64,000 nt of DNA from NCBI GenBank assembly GCA_963662155.1, contig OY759267.1, positions 38,798,278 to 38,862,277 of the forward strand, given 5' to 3'. Positions 25,387 through 37,194 of this stretch are shown here, in pieces (position 1 is the stretch's first letter; every line of letters begins with the position of its first letter). This DNA is from Lamellibrachia columna (lineage: Eukaryota > Annelida > Polychaeta > Sabellida > Siboglinidae). The notes below the pieces were generated by a model, which was not told the DNA's origin, made no database searches, and saw only the letters and a list, made by a program, of their open reading frames with translations. The translations under genes and the position numbers were made by a program.

Positions 25387-26710
25387 GGATGGTGTGAACC
25401 AGTGATCAGCAGTGTATGTATCTTCACATCTCGCTCAGCGAAATAGATGTCTTCAACTAGTTGGCAATGACACCGCAACTGCTGAAAAATAATATTGTGG
25501 CACTCTTGACACGTTTATCATGACTATTTCGGATGGATCAATGAAAATTTCAAATTGCAGATTTATTTTATTTTATATTTTATGATATGGCTGCAGCCAT
25601 GGGAAATATAAATGTGGAAACAGTTTGCAAATAGGTAAAGCACTTTTCGAGATATGATTTTTTTAAACATCAAATTTAACACATTTTTCTAATTATGGGC
25701 CTATCTCTTATACAGTAACAATGAACCAGAAAATGGATCAAAAGTGGGGCATATTTAATTAAAACTGTAAAAAATGTTTATCAATGAAATTTGGCGGTAA
25801 CTTTTTTGAAGAGTGAAGCAAGATTGCCAGTAAGAAATGCAGATGATACTGAGGCTGAGCGATAATAAATCTTTTTGGGTATATTGCGGCTGTCTAAACG
25901 CTTGAGATGTCATTATTGAGTATAATAGAAGCATACATATTTGTGCTCATACCATGCACACGATGCAATACTGTAGTTCGGTGCTAAATTAACGTATTTT
26001 AATCGAACATGTTACTTTAACCATTTATGAGTTTCCGATTCAATTTACTCATCGGAACAGCGCCCTCTTGTGCTAAACGTCATCCGAAGTAGCCTCGATT
26101 ATCCACGTTCCGTGATGAGGCGCCACCGGTTGCCGCACTCGCAGCCTGGAATCATTATCCGCGTCACACTCTCCAACATTGGGGCCACTCAGCATAATTA
26201 TAACCATACCTGTAAACTTTCAGGCATATGCCGTTTCGCATTAAATATCACGACAGAGGTCTGAAACCTAACGTAAATTTTCATAATCTTTAAGCAATCA
26301 AAATTATGAAGCGAAATGTCCCACTTTTGCGAAAATAAGATGTTGAATCTAGCTATTTGCGTGTCGCAAGAGAAGGCCTCAGGTAATGCTACAGGTAATA
26401 TCCACCTTTTACCGAATAATGTATGCAACGCGGTCAGTTATTGGTCAACAGCTGACCATCAACCAATGATATTTCCTGTTTGAAAGCAGTGTAAGCTCGT
26501 CTTGAAGGTGAGTGATACAGACAGCGAAATTGAATCGGATCGGCCATCATCATTTAAAAAATCTAAAATTACTAAACAATCGAAGTGAAAAGATTTCCCC
26601 ACCTCCTGCCCTATCAATCGCCACATCAAGTTGATATACTGCACGAACAGTTAGCTGAATATCAGCAGCTGCTATTGGAGACCTCAAATACTGTTCAGTG
26701 AAGCTTGATA

Positions 26711-26745
<35 letters not shown>

Positions 26746-26772
26746 GGCGGGCGCGTGCGTGCGTGCGTGCGT
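25387..26772. other. Upstream region of the NERD1-like gene
   Basis: No supported gene. The first part must hold the 5' UTR and promoter of the minus-strand gene starting at 25386. I recognise no core promoter element with confidence. A (GCGT)n tract begins at 26711. Confidence 0.5.
26711..26771. repeat. (GCGT)n microsatellite, insertion site of the hAT-like element
   Basis: Tetranucleotide GTGC repeat interrupted by GCGGGCGGGCGC. The tract resumes as GTGCGCGCGC and then (GT)n at 27699, on the far side of the element. Confidence 0.9.
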
Positions 26773-27698
26773 TAGAGCCTTGCACAAACACATCGGGCTT
26801 GGGCCGGGCCTGGGCCTAGTGTGAGCGGACCGGGCAGGACCTGGGCTGGGCCTGGACCTAATAAAAATATTAATACAAAACCCATACATAACTACTACAT
26901 AGTACATACATAATACCGATGTTGCAAATGCATATTTTTGGCATGAATGTAGTCTTTTGTATAGATCTAATGGCCCCATAAGTTCACTTGGCTGGAAGTA
27001 GCCAGCCCCAAATATTTACTTTAGACATATTTGCAGAGGCAGTCAAGCCATTGATTAACCATCAACTTATCACCCTTTGACCCTACCAGTGGACATTCTA
27101 TTGTCGAGGTCTTCCCTCCAAATCTTTCCTGCCTGAATGACCTGCCCACTGCCCCAGTTGGTAGTTGGTATTTTTCAATTGTGTTAACTAGTGTCTACAA
27201 TTTCCCCAGTAGGCCTACTGATTCATTCGCACTTGCACTAATTCGCACTTGTCTGAACCTGATCTCTTCCAGGCTAGTGACAGCAGGCCTGCTGGAAATG
27301 CTACTGCGTGTCAGTGCCAGTGGGTGACATGGAATTGAGATATCAATATTAATGTTTTCATAATGTTATTTAATAAAACAATACTTATGTATTACAGTTT
27401 ATTTTGTGTTTCGTTTTCATTGTAAAATAATAGGTTAATCTTTATAAAAAATTTGCGGGCCGCGAGCTTACCTGTCTTTGGCCCGCGTGTATGGGCCGGG
27501 CCTGGGTGTGAAACATGCGGGCCGGGCCTGGGCCAACCATTAACGGGCCTGGGCCGGACATGGACCTAAACATTTTAGTTTGCGGGCCTGGTCCGGGCTG
27601 GGCTTGACGAATTTTTGAGGGCCTGGGCCGGACCTGGATTATAATTGTTAATTGCGGGCCGGACTTGGAATCAAATTATAGGCCCGTGCAAGGCACTA
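26773..27698. mobile_element. Non-autonomous hAT-like element
   Basis: The ends are TAGAGCCTTGCAC at 26773 and, inverted, TAGTGCCTTGCAC ending at 27698, fitting the YAGNG start of hAT terminal repeats. Both subterminal regions are packed with GGGCCGGGCCTGGGCC-type motifs, while the centre is AT-rich with no transposase. It is inserted in a (GTGC)n tract, with GCGTGCGT on the left and GTGCGCGC on the right, so an 8-bp target duplication can be only approximate. Size 926 bp. Confidence 0.7.
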
Positions 27699-27729
27699 GT
27701 GTGCGCGCGCGCGTGTGTGTGTGTGACTG

Positions 27730-28470
27730 ACTTTAGAAACAGCTTATCTCTGGATGACTGGATGACTGGATGACTTCACTTTTGACAATCAATACGGCCA
27801 GACCAGAATCTGTAGCACCATGCTACAAGTATCTGCAGAATATGCACATTATATGTAAGTTATTGTAGTGGTGATATGATAAATGTTCACGCATGGGCGG
27901 AGGTTGGGTCCACTTTTCACTGTTACGGGATCATCGTCGTCACCGGGTACGTGCTGTGCATGTTGCAGGCGTAAGTGATCTCGGCCCTCCCTTTCCCACG
28001 ATCACAGGTGGCTTCAAACAGTTACTTTCTTACTAGAACATCGAGGATTACGTTTTTGCCGGTCTCTGATTCCTTCCTAAATCTTGTCAGGCCGTCGTCG
28101 CTGGAACCAAATGCTCTTCTTTTCTCTTTATCACCACGTGACCTACAAAGACTTTCTTCATTACTTTTATTTTTTGTTTATGATACTGGGTGTTTCCTCG
28201 GAATCTGGGAACAAATGCTAGGACTGTCATTCGAGCTCTTCAGTTATAGGCAAGATTTTACATGCGTATGCAATGCATTCGAAACTATTTTCTAACGTAA
28301 CTTATATTGAAATAATCCACACAATAAAATGAAGTGGAATTACTAATTAATTAGTATGCTGTAGGCATATGTGTTCCTTTTGTTTTCGTATAACATCGCC
28401 ACCGGCGAGTCGCTAATGCGGGCGAGGAGTGGCAGCTCGCCACGGCATCATCGACATCTACGCCAGACGA
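27730..28470. other. Unannotated spacer
   Basis: I see no gene, TE end or repeat that I can support. The open frame at 27975-28295 (+) has no recognisable domain. Confidence 0.4.
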
Positions 28471-28644
<174 letters not shown>

Positions 28645-29120
28645 TTGACAAATTGAATCAAGTTGTGGCAATTAAGTTACTGTAAGTGGCACCATCTTCG
28701 CTAGCCAAGTGTAGTAACAATACTATGATACCCCCATCAGATCGACCGGCTGAAACGTGGATTTGTCCGTTTATCCCACGCCATGTGAGGATGTATTTGT
28801 ACTTCGTCCCACTTGCTGCCTTGGTCAACGTGTTTCGGGGAACCACGCGCACGCACTCTGGCACACAACTTCAACGAGCGTTTAATGGAAATGGCTATCA
28901 TTACCCGTTCTATCAGCGACGACGACTACACAAACAATTAAGTTCCCCTATGTAGCCGCAGAAATTCATGCTCTTAATTTCATTGGTTAACCTATTGGTT
29001 ATTATTTAATTGGTTGCTATGACTTATGTAGTTACTTTGATTTCGCAGAGGTTGGACGTGTGTTGATCGGGCCACCATATTTAATTACGCGCAGACGCGT
29101 TCTAATTCGATGTTTCATGC

Positions 29121-29126
29121 TTTATT
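29121..29126 (-). terminator. Poly(A) signal of the SMPDL3-like gene
   Basis: TTTATT on the plus strand is AATAAA on the gene strand, 90 nt downstream of the stop at 29216-29218. The position suits a short 3' UTR. Confidence 0.6.
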
Positions 29127-29215
29127 AATATTTCAAGATACAGAAAGATCATACGGAGATGGTCGTTATAGTCACTGCTTCTTGAGACATATATGAGCCA
29201 TAGAGAGACACGTCT

Positions 29216-32200
29216 TTAAGCTGACGTTAACAATATTAAGTAGAAAACAGAAAATAGTAAGACATATAAAGTTCTGGAACGAATGACGACGTCACAGGCT
29301 CCAGAACATGTAGCGTTGGCCTTGATGCAAGCCTCGCAGTCGCCATATTCGATATATTCGATAGCACATAGATGGAGGTTCTCACACGCACAATCGCACG
29401 GCATGTTTGACTTCGTTTGAGCGTTCACCGAGTTGAACTTGTGATACTGTTCGAAGTGTTTGCTGGAAGGTTGTTTGAACTCATCGAGGAGGGCTTGAAG
29501 TGATGCAGTCGACGCGTCCTTCAGCTCGTAGTTCTGTCTGAACGAGTACTCGAGTTTCCACTCAGCTAAGCCCCGCTTATTTGCCTCAGTCAGGGGCAGG
29601 TAATACTGCTCAACGTCAAGCAGGCGGGTGTAATCTTTGGTCATCATCACTCGACGTACCCCGGGGTTCCTCGTGTGCAATGGGGCCACAGGGGGCGCCA
29701 CCAACACAGATGCCACTGCTTTGCCTATCAACGAAAACGGATCACACGTAACGAAATTGGTTGGAAAAGGAATAATTATGCGAATGCCTTATTCACGAAT
29801 TTAAGGTCCTGTTAAAAGCGTGAACAACAGTCAAGTTTTGGGGCTATGCACCTAAAAGAGATAATAAAAACTAACCTCGTGCAACTAAAATCAAGAATAT
29901 CACGCCAGTGATTTACTCAAAATGTGTTCTAAAAATGGGAGATTCTGGTCATTTCTCCGAATGACGGAGTACTGACATGTTAACCAGCGCGACAGATAAG
30001 CACATGACCAGTTCTATGGAATCGGGGTAACGTAGACTACAAGTGACGTATTAAGGGAGGCCGGCTTACACAGAACCAAACAAACGTGTTATTTTGCCAG
30101 AAAGACGACTAGTTTAGCCAACAAAGGCCATATATGTTTGGCAAGTACAAGAACATGTGTATGCACATATATTTTAATTTGGCGAGCGAATATTGGCAGA
30201 ATATCACACTCGTGACGTATGGTTATCTAACAGTATGGATTGGCCGATGATATTAAGATGTGTGCTCAACAAGGTTTTTCTTAATAAACCACTGTCGTGG
30301 TATTCTTAATTGTAGTTACAAATGGTTATGATTTAGTAGCTCTAATAGGTGCATAAACCAAAAACCATGGCTTTTGTTTTGCTTTAACATAATATGTTTG
30401 TAGCGATGATATGAGTGTCAATGCTGGATTTTATAACAAACTATCATGTTTACTAGTTTATGTAATGTTATTTTTTTCTTCATATCTATGACATTTCTAT
30501 TTCTATAATAATAATAATTATTATTATTATTAATAGTTAAATACATATCACCAGTTATCAAAAAACTATATTCACGGACAATAAGCACAGTCTCTGATCG
30601 GTGAAGTTCGAACCATCTTCAGTAATATTGATAGTCATCGTCGATGGTACAATGAACTATCGATAATAACGTCCGCAACGCAGTTCGAACAATTGCGTAC
30701 GACTGTTTCATTTCTTCGATTGTCCGAAGTTACGTAATACAAGGGCAAGGTGTCGCTACACGTTACTATAACAGCCACTATCGCGTAGCAGTTTCGCGAT
30801 ATAATGACTGGGAGCACCAAATACCAAGGCATAGATTGATATTTCTGAGAAATGTTGTAAATATTGTCAACGTGGCAGTCACTTACGAACTGCCTACTAC
30901 TACCAAGTTATCCCGTCCGAAGGATGAGCATTTTTGCTAGTTATCATAACTGGCGTATGCGTACGATGGTGAACGTTTCGTACCGTTCTTGTAGATCAAC
31001 CGGAAGCTGTCGGTGTGCGCATGCCCGCTATAAATTCCAACAACGACGGACGCATGGCGCCGAATCAGATCGCTGAAGACCGCATTAAATTCAGGCCTAA
31101 ACCAGTAGATGGGGAAAATGTCCAGGTAGCCGGGAGTCACGTGAAAGATCACGTGTACCTGTTCAATACAAACACACCGCTGTTTTAGTGTTGGCGGAGT
31201 TGACCTAACCTTTCGGAGCCGTTCCACAAATCCATACACAAATGTGATTGGTTTATTATTATTTTTTTAATATGCGACCTGTCTCCCGCTGTATATCATA
31301 ATCACCATAAAGGTGACTTCACATGATTTTTTTTAGCAATATACTAGTTGTGCAAGGACTTTAAACTAAACAAATACTTGTTTTGCTAAGCCGGCAACAA
31401 TGTAATCTATTTTTATTTGTGATTGTATTTGGTACAGTGCTTTGTTTTCCTGACTTACTGATAGAACAATCATTTGCAATGTACATAACTGAGCTGCAAG
31501 CATTGTAAGTGCAAGAAACGCTCGTAAGAACGTAGTACCCTTTATACCTTCTCGCCGTTGGCAGTAGCGTTGGCGAGCACATTGTCGAACCATGCGAGCT
31601 GACCAGCCGGGTCTTTCCCCATGTTGGGAACGTGATTACCCGCGTTGTACAAATTCGTGTTGAGAACGACGGCGCGCACTTTGCTCTGGGCTCGCAGCAT
31701 CAACGTGTAGTAACCACCTGAGCAAGAACAAACCTTTGCAAGTAAAACAAGATTGCCATCTAAAGCAACGAGCTCCAGGTAGCAAGTGGATAAGGACGCC
31801 TTTTGCCTATATCTTTATATGTCTTTAAACATATTCCCACTGCTGGCATTTCCACGACAGCTTATCATTTCATTATCATTTCATTATCATTTCATTATCA
31901 TTTCATTATCATTTCATTATCATTTCATTATCATTTCATTATCATTTCATTATCATTTCATTATCATTTCATTATCATTTCATTATCATTTCATTATCAT
32001 TTCATTATCCCGTTCGTTTATGGTCCTCTGTGAGAATGAGTATTTTCTCATATCCAATCTACACTGTTCTTTTACTATTGCTACTCCGTGCCCTCTAGGT
32101 CTACGACTTTCTATAAGTTAACAGCTGTTGGGGGTTAAGGTGCTTAAACTGTTTTAGTATTGCTAGTCCGTGCCCTCTAGGTCTACGACTTTCTATAAGT

Positions 32201-34982
32201 TAACAGTTCTTGGGGGGTTAAGGTGCTTAAACTGTTTTAGTATTGCTACTCCGTGCCCTCTAGTTCTACGACTTTCTATAAGTTAACAGTTCTTGGGGGG
32301 TTAAGGTGCTTAAACTGTTTTAATATTGCTACTCCGTGCCCTCTAGTTCTACGACTTTCTATAAGTTAACAGTTCTTGGGGGGTTAAGGTGCTTAAACTG
32401 TTTTAATATTGCTACTCCGTGCCCTCTAGTTCTACGATTTTCTATAAGTTAACAGTTCTTGGGGGGTTAAGGTGCTTAAACGGTTTTAGTATTGCTACTC
32501 CGTGCCCTCTAGTTCTACGACTTTCTATAAGTTAACAGTTCTTGGGGGTTAAGGTGCTTAAACTGTTTTTAGTATTGCTACTCCGTGCCCTCTAGGTCTA
32601 CGACTTTCTATCAGTTAACAGTTCTTGGGGGGTTAAGGTGCTTAAACGGTTTTAGTATTGCTACTCCGTGCCCTCTAGTTCTACGACTTTCTATAAGTTA
32701 ACAGCTCTTGGGGGTTAAGGTGCTTAAACTATTTTTAGTATTGCTACTCCGTGCCCTCTAGGTCTACGACTTTCTATAAGTTAACAGTTCTTGGGGGGTT
32801 AAGGTGCTTAAACTGTTTTAGTATTGCTACTCCGTGCCCTCTAGTTCTACGACTTTCTATAAGTTAACAATTCTTGGGGGGTTAAGGTGCTTAAACTGTT
32901 TTTAATATTGCTACTCCGTGCCCTCTAGTTCTACGACTTTCTATAAGTTAACAGTTCTTGGGGGTTAAGGTGCTTAAACTGTTTTTACTATTGCTACTCC
33001 GTGCCCTCTAGTTCTACGACTTTCTATAAGTTAACAGTTCTTGGGGTTAAGGTGCTTAAACTGTTTTTACTATTGCTACTCCGTGCCCTCTAGTTATACG
33101 ACTTTCTATAAGTTAACAGCTCTTGGGGGTTAAGGTGCTTAAACTGTTTTTAGTATTGCTACTCCGTGCCCTCTAGTTCTACGACTTTCTATAAGTTAAC
33201 ATCTCTTGGGGGGTTAAGGTGCTTAAACTGTTTTTAGTATTGCTACTCCGTGCCCTCTAGTTCTACGGCCTTCCTTAGGGTTGACAAAAATGTTTCTATC
33301 AACGAGAAGGAATGCCTTGTGTGAAGGTGTGTGCGGCATCCCCTGCTGCAAGCCACGGCCGCCAGAGATCGGCTAGTCCTCCGTAGTAGACGTCGTCTCG
33401 TGGTGGAAGCTGGTCGTGCGGGAAATAGTCGTGGTTGCCCAAGCATGGCAACACCAGCACGCCCGGGAACATCGCCTGAAGGAGATCCGTCACATTCTTC
33501 ATTATTGCGTAGACCTTCTCTCGGCTCAGGTCTTTCGGGTTCTTTGGGTGATGAACGGTGTCTCTGAAGAAGGCAAATGGGCGACACAGAAATGCGTTAT
33601 ATTATTTGGGTTACATCAGTGACCGTACATTAATGTTTTTGTTTAACCAATGTCCATTAATGCGTAATTTCCTTCGTTTGATGCTTGTTCTCGAGATCGC
33701 ATCGTTATACAATATTTAATCGATTTGCTTATCATCTGCTTCCAGTTTTGTAGATTTCGAGAACGCATCATTTGTACATCACACCTGTATTTTCTGGCGA
33801 CTGGCGCGTGAATGCTTTATGTACATGCAAGTTTTAAATACACGACCACTAAAATGTCTGTTATCATAATAATAATAAAAGATAATTCATTGTATTTGTT
33901 TACATTGTCTCAGCCAGCGTCCGCTATTTTATAAGTTGCTGCTGTTTTGACAATCTTGATTTGGCTCAACGCCGTTTGATTTCGGAGAGTGTAGACATGA
34001 GCTCGTCATATTATTAGAGTGGAACAGACCAACAAAACACTGTACTTATTCTACCTCTCGTCGGTTATATGCGCTCCACGAACGTCGTGCCATTGAATTC
34101 TTAAACACTTTTAAATTAATACCAAAACTGAACGATGTAAACGTACCCTGACCACACAATGAAAGCCGGTGTTGGTCCAATTTGTTTCATCGCATCCACT
34201 GAGCTCGCCACTAATCGCCAGGGGGAGTCGCATTCGTAACTGCCGAAAGGGGGCGGTGTCGAGTCATTGAAGTTGACGATGCATGACTCCTGCGTCGTTC
34301 GGTAGGTGGGGTCGTAGTGTACATCAGTAAAATGCCAAAAATAGTCTAGAGCAGAGGACAACAGTTTCTCGAATTAACACCATAACTCGAGGAAATAACG
34401 TTTCACTACAACTAGATTAGTCAGTTTGGCGTATAGAATAATTAACACATTTCAGTTCCATCACACATTTTATCTCCATCACACATTTCAGTTCAATCCA
34501 CAATTTATTGCGCTAACTTAATACAAACTCTTCTAATCAGTATACATTGTATAGTATATACGTGTTTTAGTGAATGCGTTATTTTATCGGGCAGTTTTGC
34601 AAGCAGCATGCACACCATTGTCCATTGGACCTTTCTGGGTAATTATAGTTATCAATTGCATTTCCGAATAGGTACTGTTTAATTGCTACCACATTGCTAC
34701 AATACGATACAATACAATACAATACACAACGATACAATACAATACGTGTTTATTTTGGCCCATCATTGGATTCAGTAGATGTGATTACACGAAAAAAAAT
34801 TATTAATGCGGACCAGGGATCGATCGATACACCAACATCGTTATGGTTGCTGTACGACTGATCGTGTTAAATTATGCGCCCACACGCACAGAGATAACTC
34901 ATCAACTGTTTAACATACCCGGGGAGCCATTTACGCCATACACAGTCAGAGACAGGAATATGAACGTCGCTTTCCGGTTCAT
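29216..34982 (-). CDS. SMPDL3: Acid sphingomyelinase-like phosphodiesterase (SMPDL3 family), six exons, complete
   Basis: Exons: 34982-34919, 34345-34147, 33563-33316, 31717-31548, 31158-30984 and 29724-29216. They join in frame to 454 residues, the length of human SMPDL3B. A signal peptide (MNRKATFIFLSLTVYG) is followed by a calcineurin-like metallophosphoesterase core with every expected metal ligand: TDVHYDP (D29, H31), WSGD (D89), GNHDY (N131, H132), FHVTPG (H233) and GHAH (H273, H275). The cysteine-rich C-terminal domain ends in a hydrophobic tail (LYVLLFSVFYLILLTSA) after a small-residue site, typical of a GPI anchor as in SMPDL3B. Family members are secreted or surface enzymes that cleave phosphodiester or nucleotide substrates. 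The substrate here cannot be read from sequence. Intron 3 has GC instead of GT at its donor. Confidence 0.93.
29835..30375. mobile_element. TIR element (GGTGCATA family), copy in intron 5 of the SMPDL3-like gene
   Basis: The inverted arms (about 29835-29915 and 30285-30375) share AGGTGCATA followed by CCCAAAA-like bases, TATTCTTRATT and CCACTG. The interior matches 35090-35900 and 39590-39850 (AATTTGGCGAGCGAA, GTGTGCTCAACAAGGTTTT). It is about 540 bp with no coding capacity, so a MITE. Confidence 0.7.
30640..30960 (-). repeat. Dispersed repeat copy (family also at 49690-49910)
   Basis: Read on the minus strand it shares CGGGATAACTTGGTAGT, AGTTCGTAAGTGA, CCTTGCCCTTGTAT and GTAACTTCGGACAATCGAAG with 49690-49910 in the same order. 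It lies in intron 5 of the SMPDL3-like gene, close to the donor at 30983. Confidence 0.75.
31861..32008. repeat. 11-bp minisatellite (TATCATTTCAT), about 13 copies
   Basis: A perfect 11-bp period inside the LINE fragment. It lies where the intact LINE reads TTCCATTCATTTATTGTCC, so it probably grew from a CATTTCATT-like seed there. Confidence 0.95.
32085..33268. repeat. 83-bp minisatellite grown from LINE sequence, about 14 copies
   Basis: The 83-bp unit includes TTGCTACTCCGTGCCCTCTA, TACGACTTTCTATAAGTTAA and GGGGGGTTAAGGTGCTTAAA. The CCCTCTAG part corresponds to CATGTCCTCTAGTTCTGC of the LINE coding region; the rest of the unit is not in the LINE copies here. Runs of G vary from 4 to 6. Confidence 0.95.
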
Positions 34983-35080
34983 TCTGCTTTCACGCGAGGC
35001 TTGCACCTAACAATCAAGTACATGTAAACATTAAGACGTTACAGACACTTTACTTAACTGCAGTATTGAAAGTATTCAGC
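34983..35080. other. Immediate upstream region of the SMPDL3-like gene
   Basis: Short non-repetitive stretch between the start codon at 34982 and the TIR-element copy. It is the likely site of the 5' UTR and promoter. No motif is recognised with confidence. Confidence 0.4.
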
Positions 35081-35089
35081 CATATTATG

Positions 35090-35900
35090 AACGCCTTAAT
35101 GAATAGTTCTATAAAATCGGGTAACCTAGACTGATGTGATGCCGGTAAACACAGAACCAAGGCAAACGTCTTAAACAAACACGCTAATTTGTCAGAAAGA
35201 GGCCTTTGTAAACAAGGGCCAAATAGTTTACACAGATTGAGTTTGGACGCAAACACCATGGCCATACGCGATTAGCATATGTAGGAATAGGTGCATGCGA
35301 ATATATTTTCATTTGGCGAGCGAATTTTTATCACCCAAGAAATGTAGTAGACCTAGAAGACATTAGTAAAAGATCAGTGTAGATTGAATATCAGGACGTA
35401 CTCGTTCTCACAGAGGACAATAAATGAATGGAACGAATTATCTACATATTGTGTAACTGCTAGCAGCGTGACATGTTTAAAACAGATCTCACAGGGGGAC
35501 AATAAATGAATGGAACAAATTATCTTCAGAATGTGTAAATGCTAACAGCGTGAATATGTTTAAAACAAGGTTGACATATCTCAGAAGGGTGGGTTACACA
35601 CAGACGAAAAAATTGTGGACTCTCGATAAGCCAATGGCTTCTTTGTCGACTTGCCATCCGGGCTTTTGTTATGGATGGCAATCTTGTTAAATCTTGAATT
35701 TTGCTAGACTACGACAATCGTGACTTAGGGTTATATGTAACAACATGGCGCGGCCTTTGAAAATAAGATGATGTGTGCTCAACAAGGTTTTCCTAGTATA
35801 CCACTGGCGTGATATTCTTAATTAGTTGCAAATTGCAAAAGTTTTAGTAACTCGTATAGGTGCATAGGCCCAAAACCATGACTTATGTTTGCCTTTAACA
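35090..35900. mobile_element. TIR element (GGTGCATA family), second copy, interrupted by a LINE
   Basis: AGTTCTATAAAATCGGGTAA at the left and GTGTGCTCAACAAGGTTTTC with TAGGTGCATAGGCCCAAAAC at the right match the copy at 29835-30375. The left inverted arm is decayed. The interior is split by LINE sequence at 35355-35700. Confidence 0.65.
35355..35700 (+). mobile_element. CR1/L2-type LINE 3' end with internal duplication
   Basis: Matches the end of the LINE at 41.3-44.1 kb: AGTAAAAGATCAGTGTAGAT, GAATGGAACGAATTATC, AGCAGCGTGA, TCTCGATAAGCCAATGGCTT and the tail ATCTTGTTAAATCTTG. About 115 bp (ACAATAAATGAATGGAAC to TTTAAAAC) occurs twice in tandem. Confidence 0.85.
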
Positions 35901-37190
35901 TAATGGGATAATCCATGTTCCATTTCATATATTGTGTTTGGTAAAATTTGGCTAATTCTTTATATCAATGACACTAAATGTGATTGTCAATAGTATTGGT
36001 TATCCTCCTTGGCAATAGTGTTGTTGGTATAAATTGATACACGTGGTTACGATTAATGCACGGAGCTGTGGATGTCGCTAGGTATCAATGTCAGTGTCCA
36101 TGTTTGTTAATGTTTGTTAATGGTGAATTTTATATAAATGTCTTTCTGGCTAATTTAGACTATATTGTACTAGTTTACTATTTACAGCTTAAAGTAATTG
36201 TTTTGAAGTTTAATGCACATTTATGTCGATTTTAGTGTAGCATATCTACTGTAACAAACTAAACACTTGTATTATAAATGCTGCGCAAACAGGTTTGTCA
36301 TATTTACCAGGCGGCTGTGCCTGTCTGACCTGTGTCCTGCTCCAAATAGAACCAGTATCGGAATAACTCAAATGAGCAACCAAACAGAACACGGTTTCCT
36401 TACAAATGAAAATACACTTTGTAGATTACGCGAACATGGTTCAGCAATTCTAAAACATGAAAGAATTTTGGAATACGTAAAGTTACAACCGACCTGTCAA
36501 ACCATTCCGTTGCGACGTGTGAAGCTGGCGGTGACAACCGGCTCTGACCTAGTTGGTAAAAGGAGGCGTTGTCGGGGTTGAAGTCCAATGTTCTCTCGCC
36601 AGCTGGCAGCTGCCAAGAGGCGGCGGATCACTGATGTACTTCCGAGTTCATGTGATACGAATGAAGTGTCGATGGCTTTGAGACGGTACCCCGATTTTGG
36701 CAATTGTGTGTTGCCTAGAAATATATTTTTTTTACAGGGACATGACCATACTTCAGGACATATAGACACTTATGCTGTGCCCAGGTCAAAAGTTCTAGTG
36801 GCTGGCTGACACACTGTGCACGTGTCGGCGATGTAGGATCCCTTGCGCACGAAGACATGATGTAGTCGTTTTGGGCGTCATTTCAATGTGAATATCTTGT
36901 GCGTTGCTTTTCTGGGGAAAAAATTACAGGATTTGACGATTTGTTTCCAGTAGGTTTATGAATAAGTAAATATATTCATAATTGATTTTCCAAATATAAG
37001 ATAGATTTACAGACACCCAGTGAAGAACCCAAACATACATTTCCTTTCAAGAACGTATTCTAGTTATAGGTTACCTCTAATTATTAGAGTTAATTACGTT
37101 TTCATGGCCATTACATGTCAAAATTAAGCATAATCTGGAAGAGCAGAAACGTCATCTCCCAAATCAAGCTTAAGCTCACAGAGCACTCGC
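35900..37190. other. Unannotated spacer with one unexplained open frame
   Basis: No gene is supported. At about 36640-36807 (+) a frame reads LPSSCDTNEVSMALRRYP, then CVLPRNIFFLQGHDHTSGHIDTYA. GHDHTSGHID recalls the GDDTxGHID box of agmatine-deiminase-like enzymes, but the rest does not fit and no splice structure is seen. A decayed gene fragment is possible. Confidence 0.3.
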
Positions 37191-37194
37191 AGTA

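Larger units (their letters stand above)
31739..33304 (-). mobile_element. CR1/L2-type LINE 3' fragment filling intron 3 of the SMPDL3-like gene
   Basis: Both ends match the LINE at 41.3-44.1 kb in the same orientation. The 5' side (33304-33240) resembles the coding stretch for IDRNMFF and TRGHEV. The 3' side (31739-31860) resembles its 3' UTR (GCAAGTGGATAAGGA, TTTAAACATATTC). Between them the LINE sequence was expanded into two minisatellites. The fragment starts about 11 nt after the donor of exon 3 and stops about 21 nt before the acceptor of exon 4. Confidence 0.8.

Noticed and set aside
30635..30832. Additional SMPDL3 exon in intron 5
   Set aside because: The frame is part of a dispersed repeat also found at 49.7 kb, and exons at 30984 and 29724 join in frame without it.
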